Shown here: piece by piece, positions 36,005 through 44,740 of the stretch | Layout: each line of letters starts with the position of its first letter | Position numbering within the stretch: the first letter of the stretch is position 1 | From: Marinomonas polaris DSM 16579 | GTDB taxonomy: Bacteria > Pseudomonadota > Gammaproteobacteria > Pseudomonadales > Marinomonadaceae | NCBI RefSeq assembly: GCF_900129155.1 | Contig: NZ_FQVF01000005.1 | Span: 124,001 to 188,000 of the forward strand | Length of the DNA stretch: 64,000 bases | Reading direction: 5' to 3' | The notes under the pieces: model-generated | The model's input: only the letters and a program-made list of their open reading frames with translations | Database searches by the model: none | Told to the model about the DNA's origin: nothing | Translations under genes and position numbers: made by a program

Positions 36005-38434
36005 TTAGGAAGCATCCCGACATTTTTCAAGCAAGCTCGGTGTCAGTTTAATACTCGCCACCATTTGGCCGAAATCATCTGGATCGCGTTGAATAGAAAA
36101 TCCTAAATGGCGGCAGAATTCGATCATGCGTTTGTTTTCGGCTAAGACAATACCTTTCATCACGCGAATGCCTTTGTCTGCGGCGACTTGCATCAGTCGT
36201 CGCATTAGATAAGACGCTAAGCCTAAACCTTGGAATTCATCGCCAAGTACCACGGCAAATTCACAACTTTGATCGTCGAAGTTATCTATGTATCGTGCGG
36301 TGCCGATCAATAAATCTTGGTCATCCCGCTGAATCACCGCGAGTAAGGCCATTTCTCGGTCGTAGTCGATGTGGGACATGCTGGCGAGCATGCGCGGTGT
36401 CAGTTCTTCGATATTGGAAATAAAACGAAAATAGCGAGTCTCATGAGACATGCTGCGAACAAAATCCGCCAAAATGCCTGAATCTCTCGGTAAAACAGGT
36501 CTAACGGTGGCGATCTCGTCATTTTTCAATACTCGCTCCGATACCCATTGTCTTGGGTAAGGATGAATGGCGAGATGTTCATAACGACGCCAATTTTTGC
36601 AAAGACGAAGATTGGCCGTGACGTCAGCGTAAACACTACCACTGTCATGAAGCCTCACATCGGCCATTTCTAGGCTTTCAATTTCAGGTAATTCGCAAAC
36701 CATAGAGGATAAGTTGCGCAGTAAACTTTCTAGCTCAAATGACTCTTCACCGGGAAAGGCGCGTTGAATTAAATCTTTCGCCAAAATAGTATTGAGAGGT
36801 GGCAAAGCAACGGCTTCAGCTTGTTTATGTTGCTGAGCACCTTCCAACGACAAACCAATGGCTGGGCCAAATACTTTATCCTGAAATACTCTAAGATGGA
36901 TCGGTGCAGATAACTGATTTGAGGCCTGACGGCGAGTAATTAAGCGAATATGAAACAGCTCAAAAATATCTCGTAACGAATCCGTATGAGGCGTTTTTTC
37001 AACCTGTTTGAGCTCTTGTCTACGTTCTTGTTTAAAAAGGCGATTAAGCGTTTTGGTTGCTTCTGAAACATCAATTTTAAAACGAAACGCATGGCTGTCA
37101 GGAGATTGTTTGGCGAGTAATTGGTTACGCTGGAATTGCACCAAGAACTGAAAGCCTTCAATGGCGGTTTCTGGGGTGCGGAAGGTTGGAATGCCAGCTT
37201 CGTTAATACGCGTACGCATGTTAGTCATGTTGCCACCACCAAGCAAACATACCATAACAAGCTTTTTCTGTGTTCGATGCAACTTGATGATGAGATCGTA
37301 AAGGGAATCTATGTCTATTAGCGCAGTTGGGCTTAGCGTTAGTAACACCGCACCACAATCATCACTCTGCAAAGCATTAGCGGCAAGATCAATAAAGAGA
37401 TCTGTGGCGCAACTTGCCCAAACCGTTGTCACCGGGCCAATGCCACCGCGACCCGCCATGGTGGATTCCAATCTATTGTGTAACTCGCCTTCTGGCGTGA
37501 GTAGATCAATGCCTAATTCCATAGCGCGTTGTGCCGCGAGTTCGCCCGGCCCTGCGCCGTTACCTATAATTAACAACGAGCCATCTTTTACCCGACGGGC
37601 GTTTGTCATTACCGAGGCGGCCGCGATTAAATCATTCAAGCGTCGTCCACGTACTGCACCAGTTCGGCTGAGTGCGGCGTCGAGTACTCGCTCATCGGCA
37701 CCGACGGAATGTTCGGTGACAACGGCAACGGGTTTGCTTCGCCCTGTAGCGCGTAAGCTGCTAAGGAAGCGTGTCGGACGACCTATTTTTTGCAAATACA
37801 TCAAAATGGCCTGACTGTCGAAATCATTGGATAAGTAATCCAATACTTGCGATGGCATCACATCGACAGGTGACCCCATAGAAACTACTTGAGAAAAGCC
37901 GATGCCTTGCCAAGTCGCCCAATCTACAAGCGCACTGGCGACCGTGCCAGATTGCGACATTAATGCTAAGCGTCCCGGTAAAGGCTGAGTTAAACCAAGC
38001 CAAGCAAAGACGCCTTGTTTAGGGCGACAAATACCAAAACTGTTCGGGCCAAGTAATCGAACATTGTGTTTGCGCAGCGCTTCAACCAGTGATTCTTGGC
38101 TGTCGCCTGTCCAAGACAACATTAGTAATGAGCCAATGCCCGCAGCGCCACAGGCGGCAATAATGTCTTCCATGGAAGGTTGGCTTTCTTTGGAAGAATA
38201 AGAGCCAACTAACACGGCAAGATCAGGGCTTGTGGTTAATTCGCCGAGCGTTGAAAAAAGCGGGAAGGAGAACTCTGTCGCAGGCTGAACACCAACAAGA
38301 CTAACCGGACAGGACTTTTTTGTATGAGATAAGGACGTTAACAGCGCCAGCATGAGAGGGTCGTGCGCATCATCGCCAGTGAGCACCACCATAGACTTTG
38401 GGGCGAGTAGAGATTGTAATGCGTGTTGGCTCAC
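36005..38434 (-). CDS. PatZ-like protein lysine acetyltransferase (acyl-CoA synthetase domain + GNAT)
   Basis: 809-residue Pat/PatZ-type enzyme. The first ~650 residues are a NDP-forming acyl-CoA synthetase-like regulator: CoA-binding domain (HNVRLLGPNSFGICRP, MSQSGTVASALVDWA), ligase CoA domains, and a shortened ATP-grasp-like part. A GNAT domain follows (about 660-805) with SHIDYDREMALLAV and the acetyl-CoA loop DEFQGLGLASYLMRRLM. PatZ acetylates and inactivates acetyl-CoA synthetase. Starts with GTG at 38434, AGGAG upstream. Divergent from a deacetylase-family gene, suggesting a reversible acylation pair. Shorter than E. coli PatZ (886). Confidence 0.85.
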   Translation of the reverse strand: MSQHALQSLLAPKSMVVLTGDDAHDPLMLALLTSLSHTKKSCPVSLVGVQPATEFSFPLFSTLGELTTSPDLAVLVGSYSSKESQPSMEDIIAACGAAGIGSLLMLSWTGDSQESLVEALRKHNVRLLGPNSFGICRPKQGVFAWLGLTQPLPGRLALMSQSGTVASALVDWATWQGIGFSQVVSMGSPVDVMPSQVLDYLSNDFDSQAILMYLQKIGRPTRFLSSLRATGRSKPVAVVTEHSVGADERVLDAALSRTGAVRGRRLNDLIAAASVMTNARRVKDGSLLIIGNGAGPGELAAQRAMELGIDLLTPEGELHNRLESTMAGRGGIGPVTTVWASCATDLFIDLAANALQSDDCGAVLLTLSPTALIDIDSLYDLIIKLHRTQKKLVMVCLLGGGNMTNMRTRINEAGIPTFRTPETAIEGFQFLVQFQRNQLLAKQSPDSHAFRFKIDVSEATKTLNRLFKQERRQELKQVEKTPHTDSLRDIFELFHIRLITRRQASNQLSAPIHLRVFQDKVFGPAIGLSLEGAQQHKQAEAVALPPLNTILAKDLIQRAFPGEESFELESLLRNLSSMVCELPEIESLEMADVRLHDSGSVYADVTANLRLCKNWRRYEHLAIHPYPRQWVSERVLKNDEIATVRPVLPRDSGILADFVRSMSHETRYFRFISNIEELTPRMLASMSHIDYDREMALLAVIQRDDQDLLIGTARYIDNFDDQSCEFAVVLGDEFQGLGLASYLMRRLMQVAADKGIRVMKGIVLAENKRMIEFCRHLGFSIQRDPDDFGQMVASIKLTPSLLEKCRDAS

Positions 38435-38483
38435 TTAATTTTCTCCTGAAACTCACTTTATGCTTTGTGACTGTAGCTCTGTC

Positions 38484-38511
38484 TTGGGACTGTATCACAG
38501 TCCTCTATAAT
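38484..38511 (+). promoter_or_regulatory. Promoter with a palindromic operator in its spacer
   Basis: TTGGGA (38484-38489) and perfect TATAAT (38506-38511) are 16 bases apart. GGACTGT-ATC-ACAGTCC (38487-38503) is a perfect 7-bp inverted repeat lying between and overlapping the -35 box, a classic repressor position. The transcript would start near 38518. Confidence 0.65.
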
Positions 38512-38517
38512 ACGAAT

Positions 38518-38667
38518 TGTAGACCATGGTAGGGTAGACTGTCTTTTTCATTCGTGGCTTGATATAAGAAGATCGTTTCATGCTTACTGCGCTTGTAAAT
38601 ACTGTGTTAAAAACGGACTCGAAATGCTCATTTATAACCCATAAACTCTGCTTTCTCGTCCGTTTTT
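38518..38667 (+). ncRNA. Candidate small RNA or attenuated leader upstream of the deacetylase gene
   Basis: From the predicted start near 38518 a transcript of about 150 bases would end in a terminator-like structure: AAAAACGGAC (38609-38618) pairs with GTCCGTTTTT (38658-38667) and the 39-base loop contains further pairing (TTTAT with ATAAA). No ORF with a ribosome site lies within. Either it is a free small RNA or a regulatory leader for the deacetylase gene at 38744. Inference from sequence signals only. Confidence 0.4.
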
Positions 38668-38743
38668 GCCTTGTCTTTACTTTGCTCATGACAGCCTGAA
38701 AGGACTTCTACAGTTTTTAAAAATAAAAAACACTGGAATAAAG

Positions 38744-39667
38744 ATGACAACGGCTTACATCACACACACTTATTGCGATAAGCATGATATGGGAGAAGAT
38801 CATCCTGAGTCTCCGTTGCGCCTTGGTGCGATTCAAAATCGTTTGATCATGGGGCAGTTGATGGATTTTCTACGTCGATTGGAATCCGATCCAGCAACGC
38901 GAGAGCAATTGCTTCTGGCTCATGATGAAGCCTATGTGGACTCTATTTTTGCGCGAGCGCCAGAAGAAGGTCATGTGGAACTAGAGCCAGAAACCTTGAT
39001 GATGCCACACACGCTAGATGCTGCGCTATATGCAGCAGGTTCGGTGATTAAAGCGGTAGACTTAGTTATGAAAGGCGAAATGGACAATGCGTTTTGCGCG
39101 ATTCGTCCGCCGGGTCATCACGCAGAGTACGACAAAGCCATGGGCTTTTGTTTGTTCAATAATATTGCTGTTGGAACACGTTATGCCGTTGAACAATACG
39201 GTTTAGAGCGTGTGGCGATCGTAGATTTTGATGTTCATCACGGTAACGGTACGGAAGACATCTTTAAAGCTGATCCGAAAGTGCTTTATGCTTCCAGCTA
39301 CCAACATCCGTTTTATCCCTACAGCGATCCAGGTGCTTCTCACGATAATATTCTACACATGCCTCTGGAAGCCGGTTCTGGTAGCGAAGCCTTTCAAAAC
39401 ATCATTACTGAGCAGCTGCTGCCAGCGCTGGACGCATTCAAGCCTCAGCTGATTATGATTTCAGCAGGCTTTGACGCTCACAAAGAAGACCCAATGGGGC
39501 AACTAAGATTAAGCGAGTCTGACTTTACTTGGATTACTGATCTTTTGATGGATGTTGCTGATCGTCACTGTGGTGGAAAAGTAGTATCGGTATTAGAAGG
39601 TGGTTATAACGTAGATGCGCTAGGACGCGCTGCCTTTTGTCATGTCAAAAGCTTAATGAGGCTTTGA
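38744..39667 (+). CDS. Histone-deacetylase-family protein (class II type)
   Basis: Zinc-dependent deacetylase, 307 residues. Active-site motifs: RPPGHHAEYDKAMGFCLFNN (two catalytic His), IVDFDVHHGNGTEDIF (zinc Asp and His), SAGFDAHKEDPMG (zinc Asp), and LEGGYN. Bacterial members deacetylate acetylated lysine on proteins, acetylpolyamines or other small amides; substrate is not readable here. The divergent PatZ-like acetyltransferase makes protein lysine deacetylation an attractive role. ATG 38744 has GGA upstream; a longer frame from 38666 is not supported. Confidence 0.9.
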   Translation: MTTAYITHTYCDKHDMGEDHPESPLRLGAIQNRLIMGQLMDFLRRLESDPATREQLLLAHDEAYVDSIFARAPEEGHVELEPETLMMPHTLDAALYAAGSVIKAVDLVMKGEMDNAFCAIRPPGHHAEYDKAMGFCLFNNIAVGTRYAVEQYGLERVAIVDFDVHHGNGTEDIFKADPKVLYASSYQHPFYPYSDPGASHDNILHMPLEAGSGSEAFQNIITEQLLPALDAFKPQLIMISAGFDAHKEDPMGQLRLSESDFTWITDLLMDVADRHCGGKVVSVLEGGYNVDALGRAAFCHVKSLMRL

Positions 39668-39710
39668 AGCTAGATTTTTAATTTAAGCTTTTGGTTTTAT
39701 TTTTTTAGCT

Positions 39711-40373
39711 TTAGGAGCGAGCCAAAAGCGTTTTGCCAAGCTGGTGGTTGAACTCAGATAAATTCTTGAGTTTGTGTGGTGCTAGATCAAATTTATCATG
39801 ATCAAATTCGTCTGGGTGCGGTATGGCAATCGCTTTAATGCCAGCAGCTAATGCCGCTTTTATACCGCCGAGTGAATCCTCAAAAGCAATGCACTGATGA
39901 GCTTCAATACCAAGTTTTTCCAGTGTTAGCTGGTAAACATCAGGAGCGGGTTTGCCTTGGCTTACTTCATCCGCTGAGCTATAAGCCATAAAATAGTCGG
40001 CAATATTAAGGCGTTGTAACACGCTAGGAATAATGTCTTTTGGTGAGTTGGTAGCAAGGCCAATTTTTACTTTGGCTTGTTGTAGTGAGTTGAGTAAATC
40101 ATGAACACCTTGCATGGCTTGCCCTTGAGTCTCGATCAAATATTTGACTCGCTCAACGACACGATTCTCGACTTCCTCAAGAGAAGCATCATACCAAGGT
40201 TGTTTTGCAAACCAGAACTCAGTGACTTCTCTTGTCGTCATTGCAGCAGTTAACGCTGTCAGCTCGGAAGTAACTTCAACACCAACCGACGAAAATACAT
40301 CGTATTCTGCTTGCTTCCAGAAGGGTTCGGAATCAATCAGTAATCCATCCATGTCAAAAATGACTGCTTGCAT
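39711..40373 (-). CDS. HAD-IA sugar phosphatase (HxpB/YniC-like)
   Basis: 220-residue HAD-superfamily phosphatase, subfamily IA with helical cap. Motif I IFDMDGLLIDSEPFW, motif II LATNSP, motif III Lys in GKPAPDVYQ, motif IV FEDSLGGIKAALAAG. The start MQAVIFDMDGLLIDSEPFW closely resembles 2-deoxyglucose-6-phosphatase/HxpB of E. coli. Likely dephosphorylates hexose phosphates. Convergent with the deacetylase gene. Confidence 0.88.
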   Translation of the reverse strand: MQAVIFDMDGLLIDSEPFWKQAEYDVFSSVGVEVTSELTALTAAMTTREVTEFWFAKQPWYDASLEEVENRVVERVKYLIETQGQAMQGVHDLLNSLQQAKVKIGLATNSPKDIIPSVLQRLNIADYFMAYSSADEVSQGKPAPDVYQLTLEKLGIEAHQCIAFEDSLGGIKAALAAGIKAIAIPHPDEFDHDKFDLAPHKLKNLSEFNHQLGKTLLARS

Positions 40374-40426
40374 AATTGTTTATCACTTTGCTTTTTTCTT
40401 GGTGCTTTATTAGACATGGATAAGAC

Positions 40427-41731
40427 CTAATTTGAAAGTGCATTAGGCAGCCATAAAGCGATTTCTGGAACTAGGCAAAGTATAAATGCAGCTAAGCACA
40501 TCAGAAGAAAGAATGGGAAAGCGGCTTTTGCGACTTGGCCTATTTTTTCTCCGGTAAGACCTTGTAGGACAAAGAGGTTGAAACCGACTGGTGGTGTAAT
40601 TTGCCCAAGTTCTATGAGTATGACAAGAAATACCCCAAACCAAATGGGATCAAAGCCAGCTTGAATCACGATGGGTAAGGTTATGGGCAAGCTCATTACC
40701 GTGATGGAAATACCGTCTAGAAATAAGCCAAGTATTATGTAAAAAATTGCCAGCGCTAAAAGTAAAAAAGCAGGCGTAAGATCCAAGCTTGCGATGTAGC
40801 CAGCTAGTTCGGAAGGCAGGTGAAGGAAGCCCATTGCGGTAGATAAAAGCGCAGCAGAAACTAATATGCTGCATACCATGGTTGAGCTCAACAAGGTGGC
40901 AATCATTGCTTCTTGTATCATTTTAAATGATAGCTGACGTTCTTTTATTAAAATAATGACGGTTGCAAATACGCCGACAGCGGCGGCTTCTGATGGTGTG
41001 GCAATACCTGTATAAATTGCTCCCATTACGATAACGATCAGTGAAATTACGGGTAAAAGCAGAATCAAACTTTCCAGTTTACTGGCGGTATGGGATTGTT
41101 CTGGTGGACATAATGAAGGGTTTAATATTGCTCGAAATATGATGTATCCAGAATAGAGTGTGGCAATTAAAACTCCAGGCAATACGCCAGCCATAAAAAG
41201 TTTACTGATTGAGACTTCTGACTGAATGCCGTATACGATCATCACAAGCGATGGCGGGATTAATAGCCCTAGGCTGCCTGCTCCAGCCAAGGAGCCGACG
41301 GATAAACTTCTATCATAACCACGTTTTTTAAGTTCAGTCGTGGTGATTTTCCCCACCGTTGCTGTGGTGGCAGCACTTGAGCCACTAACCGCTGCAAAAA
41401 GAGCGCAGCCGAAAACATTCGTGTGAAGAATGCCGCCTGGTATTTTTTTCGTCCAAGGCTCTAGTCCTCTAAACAGTCGATCTGAAATATCTGATCGGAA
41501 GATAAGTTCCCCCATCAGAATAAAGAGCGGGATGGCGGATAATTCCCAAGAGTTTGCTGATCTAAAAAGGATACGGCTTAGTATGGCTCCGGCACGATCT
41601 AAGCTGACATCTCCAATTAAAATAAGAGACAACAAAGCAACGATTGCCAGACCAGAAAATACCCAAACCCCAAGTCCGAGAACCAAGAGAATTAAAGTAA
41701 TAACACCAACGGCTGATAATACTATTTCCAT
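40427..41731 (-). CDS. TRAP transporter large permease (DctM type)
   Basis: 434-residue 12-TM TRAP large subunit that carries out ion-coupled transport. Typical blocks: AIPLFILMGELIFRSDISDR, TATVGKITTTELKKRGYDRS, AGSLGLLIPPSLVMIVYG, and GQITPPVGFNLFVLQGL near the C-terminus. The start ATG at 41731 follows the small-subunit stop by one base; a longer frame from 41794 would overlap the small subunit gene and is rejected. Confidence 0.92.
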   Translation of the reverse strand: MEIVLSAVGVITLILLVLGLGVWVFSGLAIVALLSLILIGDVSLDRAGAILSRILFRSANSWELSAIPLFILMGELIFRSDISDRLFRGLEPWTKKIPGGILHTNVFGCALFAAVSGSSAATTATVGKITTTELKKRGYDRSLSVGSLAGAGSLGLLIPPSLVMIVYGIQSEVSISKLFMAGVLPGVLIATLYSGYIIFRAILNPSLCPPEQSHTASKLESLILLLPVISLIVIVMGAIYTGIATPSEAAAVGVFATVIILIKERQLSFKMIQEAMIATLLSSTMVCSILVSAALLSTAMGFLHLPSELAGYIASLDLTPAFLLLALAIFYIILGLFLDGISITVMSLPITLPIVIQAGFDPIWFGVFLVILIELGQITPPVGFNLFVLQGLTGEKIGQVAKAAFPFFLLMCLAAFILCLVPEIALWLPNALSN

Positions 41732-41732
41732 C

Positions 41733-42245
41733 TTATTTGTTTGTCTCAATATTGGGGATTTGGCGTGTAGATACGAGGACGAGCATTCTGACAAATAACG
41801 TTAAGCATAAAAGACTCAAGCCAACTAACACCATGCCTTCGGGAATCCACAAAGGTGTTTCTGCTATAGATTCACTGGTGATATTGCGTTTAAAGCTTCT
41901 GGCAACATTGATGTACCAGTAGTATGAAATCCAAGAAAAAAGGGCGAAAGAAACGAAAGATATAACAAGATCTAACAGCCAATGGTGCTGTTCTGGGAGA
42001 CGGTCACTTAATATATTAACCTTTATAAGCCCATTTCTTTCTAAACTATAACCTAGGCCGAGAAAGGTTGTAGTGGCGATAGCGTAGCCAACAAATTCAT
42101 CCAAAACATACGTTGATGTTCCAAATAGACGTAAGACAATCTCTAACAGTATGTGGCACAGTAGATAGGCTATTAGCAACATTGCCAATGCACCAGACAG
42201 CTGGTTAAGCCGTCTGGATACACTGGCTAATAGACGGATGATCAT
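41733..42245 (-). CDS. TRAP transporter small permease (DctQ type)
   Basis: 170-residue membrane protein with four TM helices. LRLFGTSTYVLDEFVGYAIATTTFLGLGYSLERNGLIKVN fits the DctQ consensus region (quoted as: core EFVGYAIATTTFLGLGYSL). Its start overlaps the binding-protein stop (ATGA), and the large permease follows one base later, so P-Q-M form one operon. Confidence 0.88.
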   Translation of the reverse strand: MIIRLLASVSRRLNQLSGALAMLLIAYLLCHILLEIVLRLFGTSTYVLDEFVGYAIATTTFLGLGYSLERNGLIKVNILSDRLPEQHHWLLDLVISFVSFALFSWISYYWYINVARSFKRNITSESIAETPLWIPEGMVLVGLSLLCLTLFVRMLVLVSTRQIPNIETNK

Positions 42246-43222
42246 TTGCTTTTCTCAAAATCCGCCATGATATCGCTACCCGATTTTCCTGTGTCTTTTA
42301 GCCATTCTTTTAACGATGGCTTAGCTGATTCTTGCAGCCAGTTAATGAAGGGTTTTGGTAGATCTTGATGAATGACAACCTTATGTTCGGCCAGTTCTTT
42401 GTAGTTACCAGCAACTCGAGTTCTCACTGTTTGCCAGTTATGTTCATCAGTTAAAGCGGCTGCTTTGAGAATAGCGCTTTGTTCTTCATTGGATAAATCG
42501 TCAAATGCTTCTTTGTTCATGTGTACCATGTTGAGAGGAATGGCGTATTGAATAGCGCTGTAATTATCAAGATGTTCCCAAAATTTACCGCTCGCACCCG
42601 CATCAGCTGAGGTAAGCACCGCTTTAATGCCACCAGTGGACAGTTGAGGAACGACATCCCCCCACGAAAGGCTAATTGGTTCTGCGCCAGCTTCACGTAA
42701 TGTCAAAGTGCCATTTTTGTCATAGGTACGAATTTTTAAATTGGCGAGTTCTTCTTTTGTCGTGACGGGTTTTTGAGACCAAATACCACTGGCTGGCCAA
42801 GGAGAAGCGTAAAGTAGGATTTGTCCATTATTAGCAAATACTTTTTGATAATAAGGTTTGGCGATTTGATAAAGCTGTTCTGCTTGGTCTTCATTCTCTA
42901 CGAGAAAAGGCAGTGAAGATAATAGGAATATAGGATCTATTCCAGCCATGCTGCCTGCTAAAGTATCTGCAATTTGAATGGCATTGTCAGCAACAGCATA
43001 AAAATTGTCAGTAGATTTAAACCCGAGAGAGCCACCTGTGTGGAGTGTAATATCTATGTCGCCATTGCTAAGTTTTGTTACTTGATCAATGAAATATTTA
43101 TCACCTTCAGCATGAATTGACGTCGCGTTGTATTCATTAGAGAAATCAAACTTTGCGGCAGATAATGCCAAAGGAGCTTGGGACAAGGCGACAGAAACTA
43201 ACAATAAACTTGGATAGCGCAT
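42242..43222 (-). CDS. TRAP transporter substrate-binding protein (DctP type)
   Basis: 326-residue periplasmic protein; signal peptide cleaved after about residue 22 (SVALSQAPLALSAA). Family marks are GDIDITLHTGGSLGFKSTDNF and the ligand-Arg region LANLKIRTYDKNGTLTLREAGAEPISLSWGDVVPQL (central Arg in KIRTYD). Unlike C4-dicarboxylate DctP the motif after Arg is changed, so the ligand is not obviously a dicarboxylate. A GlxA-type regulator upstream on the same strand may control the operon. Confidence 0.9.
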   Translation of the reverse strand: MRYPSLLLVSVALSQAPLALSAAKFDFSNEYNATSIHAEGDKYFIDQVTKLSNGDIDITLHTGGSLGFKSTDNFYAVADNAIQIADTLAGSMAGIDPIFLLSSLPFLVENEDQAEQLYQIAKPYYQKVFANNGQILLYASPWPASGIWSQKPVTTKEELANLKIRTYDKNGTLTLREAGAEPISLSWGDVVPQLSTGGIKAVLTSADAGASGKFWEHLDNYSAIQYAIPLNMVHMNKEAFDDLSNEEQSAILKAAALTDEHNWQTVRTRVAGNYKELAEHKVVIHQDLPKPFINWLQESAKPSLKEWLKDTGKSGSDIMADFEKSK

Positions 43223-43489
43223 ACGACTTTTTCCTTCGGGAGTTGGTATCTACCGACTCTAGGATGCTTATCTTTTAGTCGTATTTCTTATTGCGGCGAA
43301 AGGTTGACGGAAAGCGACAAAGGGTTTTAAAAAAGTAAGCAAGGGATTTGTAAGTAAATAGCTCACTTCATAAATTCTCCCTGAAGTATTCATCTATCGT
43401 TTCTACCTAATCATACACATAGAAGTTCTGGATGTTCGCTACTTTTTGTCTTGTGGTTACCCAATGCATTGAACTGATGAAGTGTAAGT

Positions 43490-44551
43490 TTAGCTTGCTT
43501 GAGATGTACGACGGGAATCGATTGGAGATTGGCCAAAGAATCTATGATAAGTACGACTAAAGTGAGCTGAGCTTACGAAACCGCAAGCAACGGATACTTC
43601 AAAAATACTAAGGTTGGACTGCTGTATTAGTTGGCGTGCATGAGTTAATCGGTACTCCATGTAATAACGCGCAGGAGTCACACCGACATTAGTCTTGAAT
43701 AGTCTTTCTATTTGACGCCTGGAAATACCGACGAGTTTTGTTAGTTCATCTATGGTTAATGGATCTTCAACATTATTTTCCATTAGTTGTATCGACTCTT
43801 TTATGCAATCAGGAGTGTGTGATTCAGCAAGTAAAAAGCGATTAATGATTTTTGAATCTTTTTTATTGGATCGATCAGACCCAATTACTTCTGCAACAGC
43901 TTGTGAGTAATCTGTTCCATGTGAGCCTTTAATGAAATGGAGCATCATGTCTAGTGTGCTGTTGGGTCCAGAACACGTTAATAAAGTACCTTCCTCAGTA
44001 AAAGTGGAGGTCGATAAATTTAACTCGGGAAAACGCTCTTCCATTATTGCTTTGTTGTCTTGGTGAATAGAAATAGTGCTCCCTGTCTTGATCTTGCTAT
44101 CAGCGATATAAAAACTTCCGTTCCATATACCTATGATTGTCGCATTTGACTGTGCGGCTTTGGCTAATTTTTTATTAAGCAATGGTTCTGGTTTAAGTGA
44201 GTTACGAAAGCCGCCACAAATCACCAAAATAGAGTCTTTGCTTATTTCAATATCTTGTATATTGCCGTCAGTTGCTATTTCGATAGAGATATCTGATAGC
44301 GCTTTGTTATTGTTTACGCTGTACGTTTTACATTCGTAAATAGGGTTGTCATGTACTAGATTAAGGGTCACTAGAGTATCTAAAGCAACGGAAAAAGAAG
44401 ACATAGAAAAATGATCTAGCAGTACAAAGTTTGCTCTTTTGGGCTGTGTTGAAGAATTCTTAGAAGGGGTGGGGTGAGTAAAAGCAAGATTAGAGCGCTT
44501 CAAATGGCTTTGAAAATAGGATGTATTTGCCTTGCTGCTTGTTTCTAACAT
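43490..44551 (-). CDS. GlxA-family (DJ-1/PfpI + AraC) transcriptional regulator
   Basis: 353 residues: an amidase-like DJ-1/PfpI domain (about 40-220, beginning RANFVLLDHFSMSSF; CGGFRNS region) and C-terminal AraC HTH pair (about 240-345: LTIDELTKLVGISRRQIERL and SIFEVSVACGFVSSAHFSRTY). GlxA-type regulators such as CdhR, ArgR and GbdR control catabolism of carnitine, arginine and glycine betaine. Located upstream of the TRAP operon, so it probably activates it in response to a nitrogen-containing solute; that is inference. The first ~35 residues are Ser/Lys-rich and may be a late start in relatives. Confidence 0.88.
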   Translation of the reverse strand: MLETSSKANTSYFQSHLKRSNLAFTHPTPSKNSSTQPKRANFVLLDHFSMSSFSVALDTLVTLNLVHDNPIYECKTYSVNNNKALSDISIEIATDGNIQDIEISKDSILVICGGFRNSLKPEPLLNKKLAKAAQSNATIIGIWNGSFYIADSKIKTGSTISIHQDNKAIMEERFPELNLSTSTFTEEGTLLTCSGPNSTLDMMLHFIKGSHGTDYSQAVAEVIGSDRSNKKDSKIINRFLLAESHTPDCIKESIQLMENNVEDPLTIDELTKLVGISRRQIERLFKTNVGVTPARYYMEYRLTHARQLIQQSNLSIFEVSVACGFVSSAHFSRTYHRFFGQSPIDSRRTSQAS

Positions 44552-44698
44552 ACTTTGATCCCCTCATAAGTTTTTTTTACGAACACAATATCTTATTTTT
44601 TATGCAAATAAAATGCCGTAATTTTCGTGGGGAATTGTTAGGTTCTAGTCATGAATCTAGATGCAGTATAGTGATATTATTTTCTGTGCGGTTGATGT

Positions 44699-44729
44699 AA
44701 AAGAGCGACACAATATATGCCGCTCTTTT
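44699..44729 (-). terminator. Terminator of the sulfate transport operon
   Basis: AAAAGAGCG (44699-44707) pairs with CGCTCTTTT (44721-44729), loop 13 bases. Read on the minus strand it lies just beyond the cysA stop and ends in TTTT. Confidence 0.75.
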
Positions 44730-44740
44730 GGTTGTTTAAA

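Noticed and set aside
37311-37814. 167-codon plus-strand frame
   Set aside because: Entirely antisense within the PatZ-like gene; no family features and no ribosome site.
38495-38689. 64-codon minus-strand frame between PatZ-like and deacetylase genes
   Set aside because: Covers the promoter/operator and hairpin on the other strand and shows no ribosome site or family.
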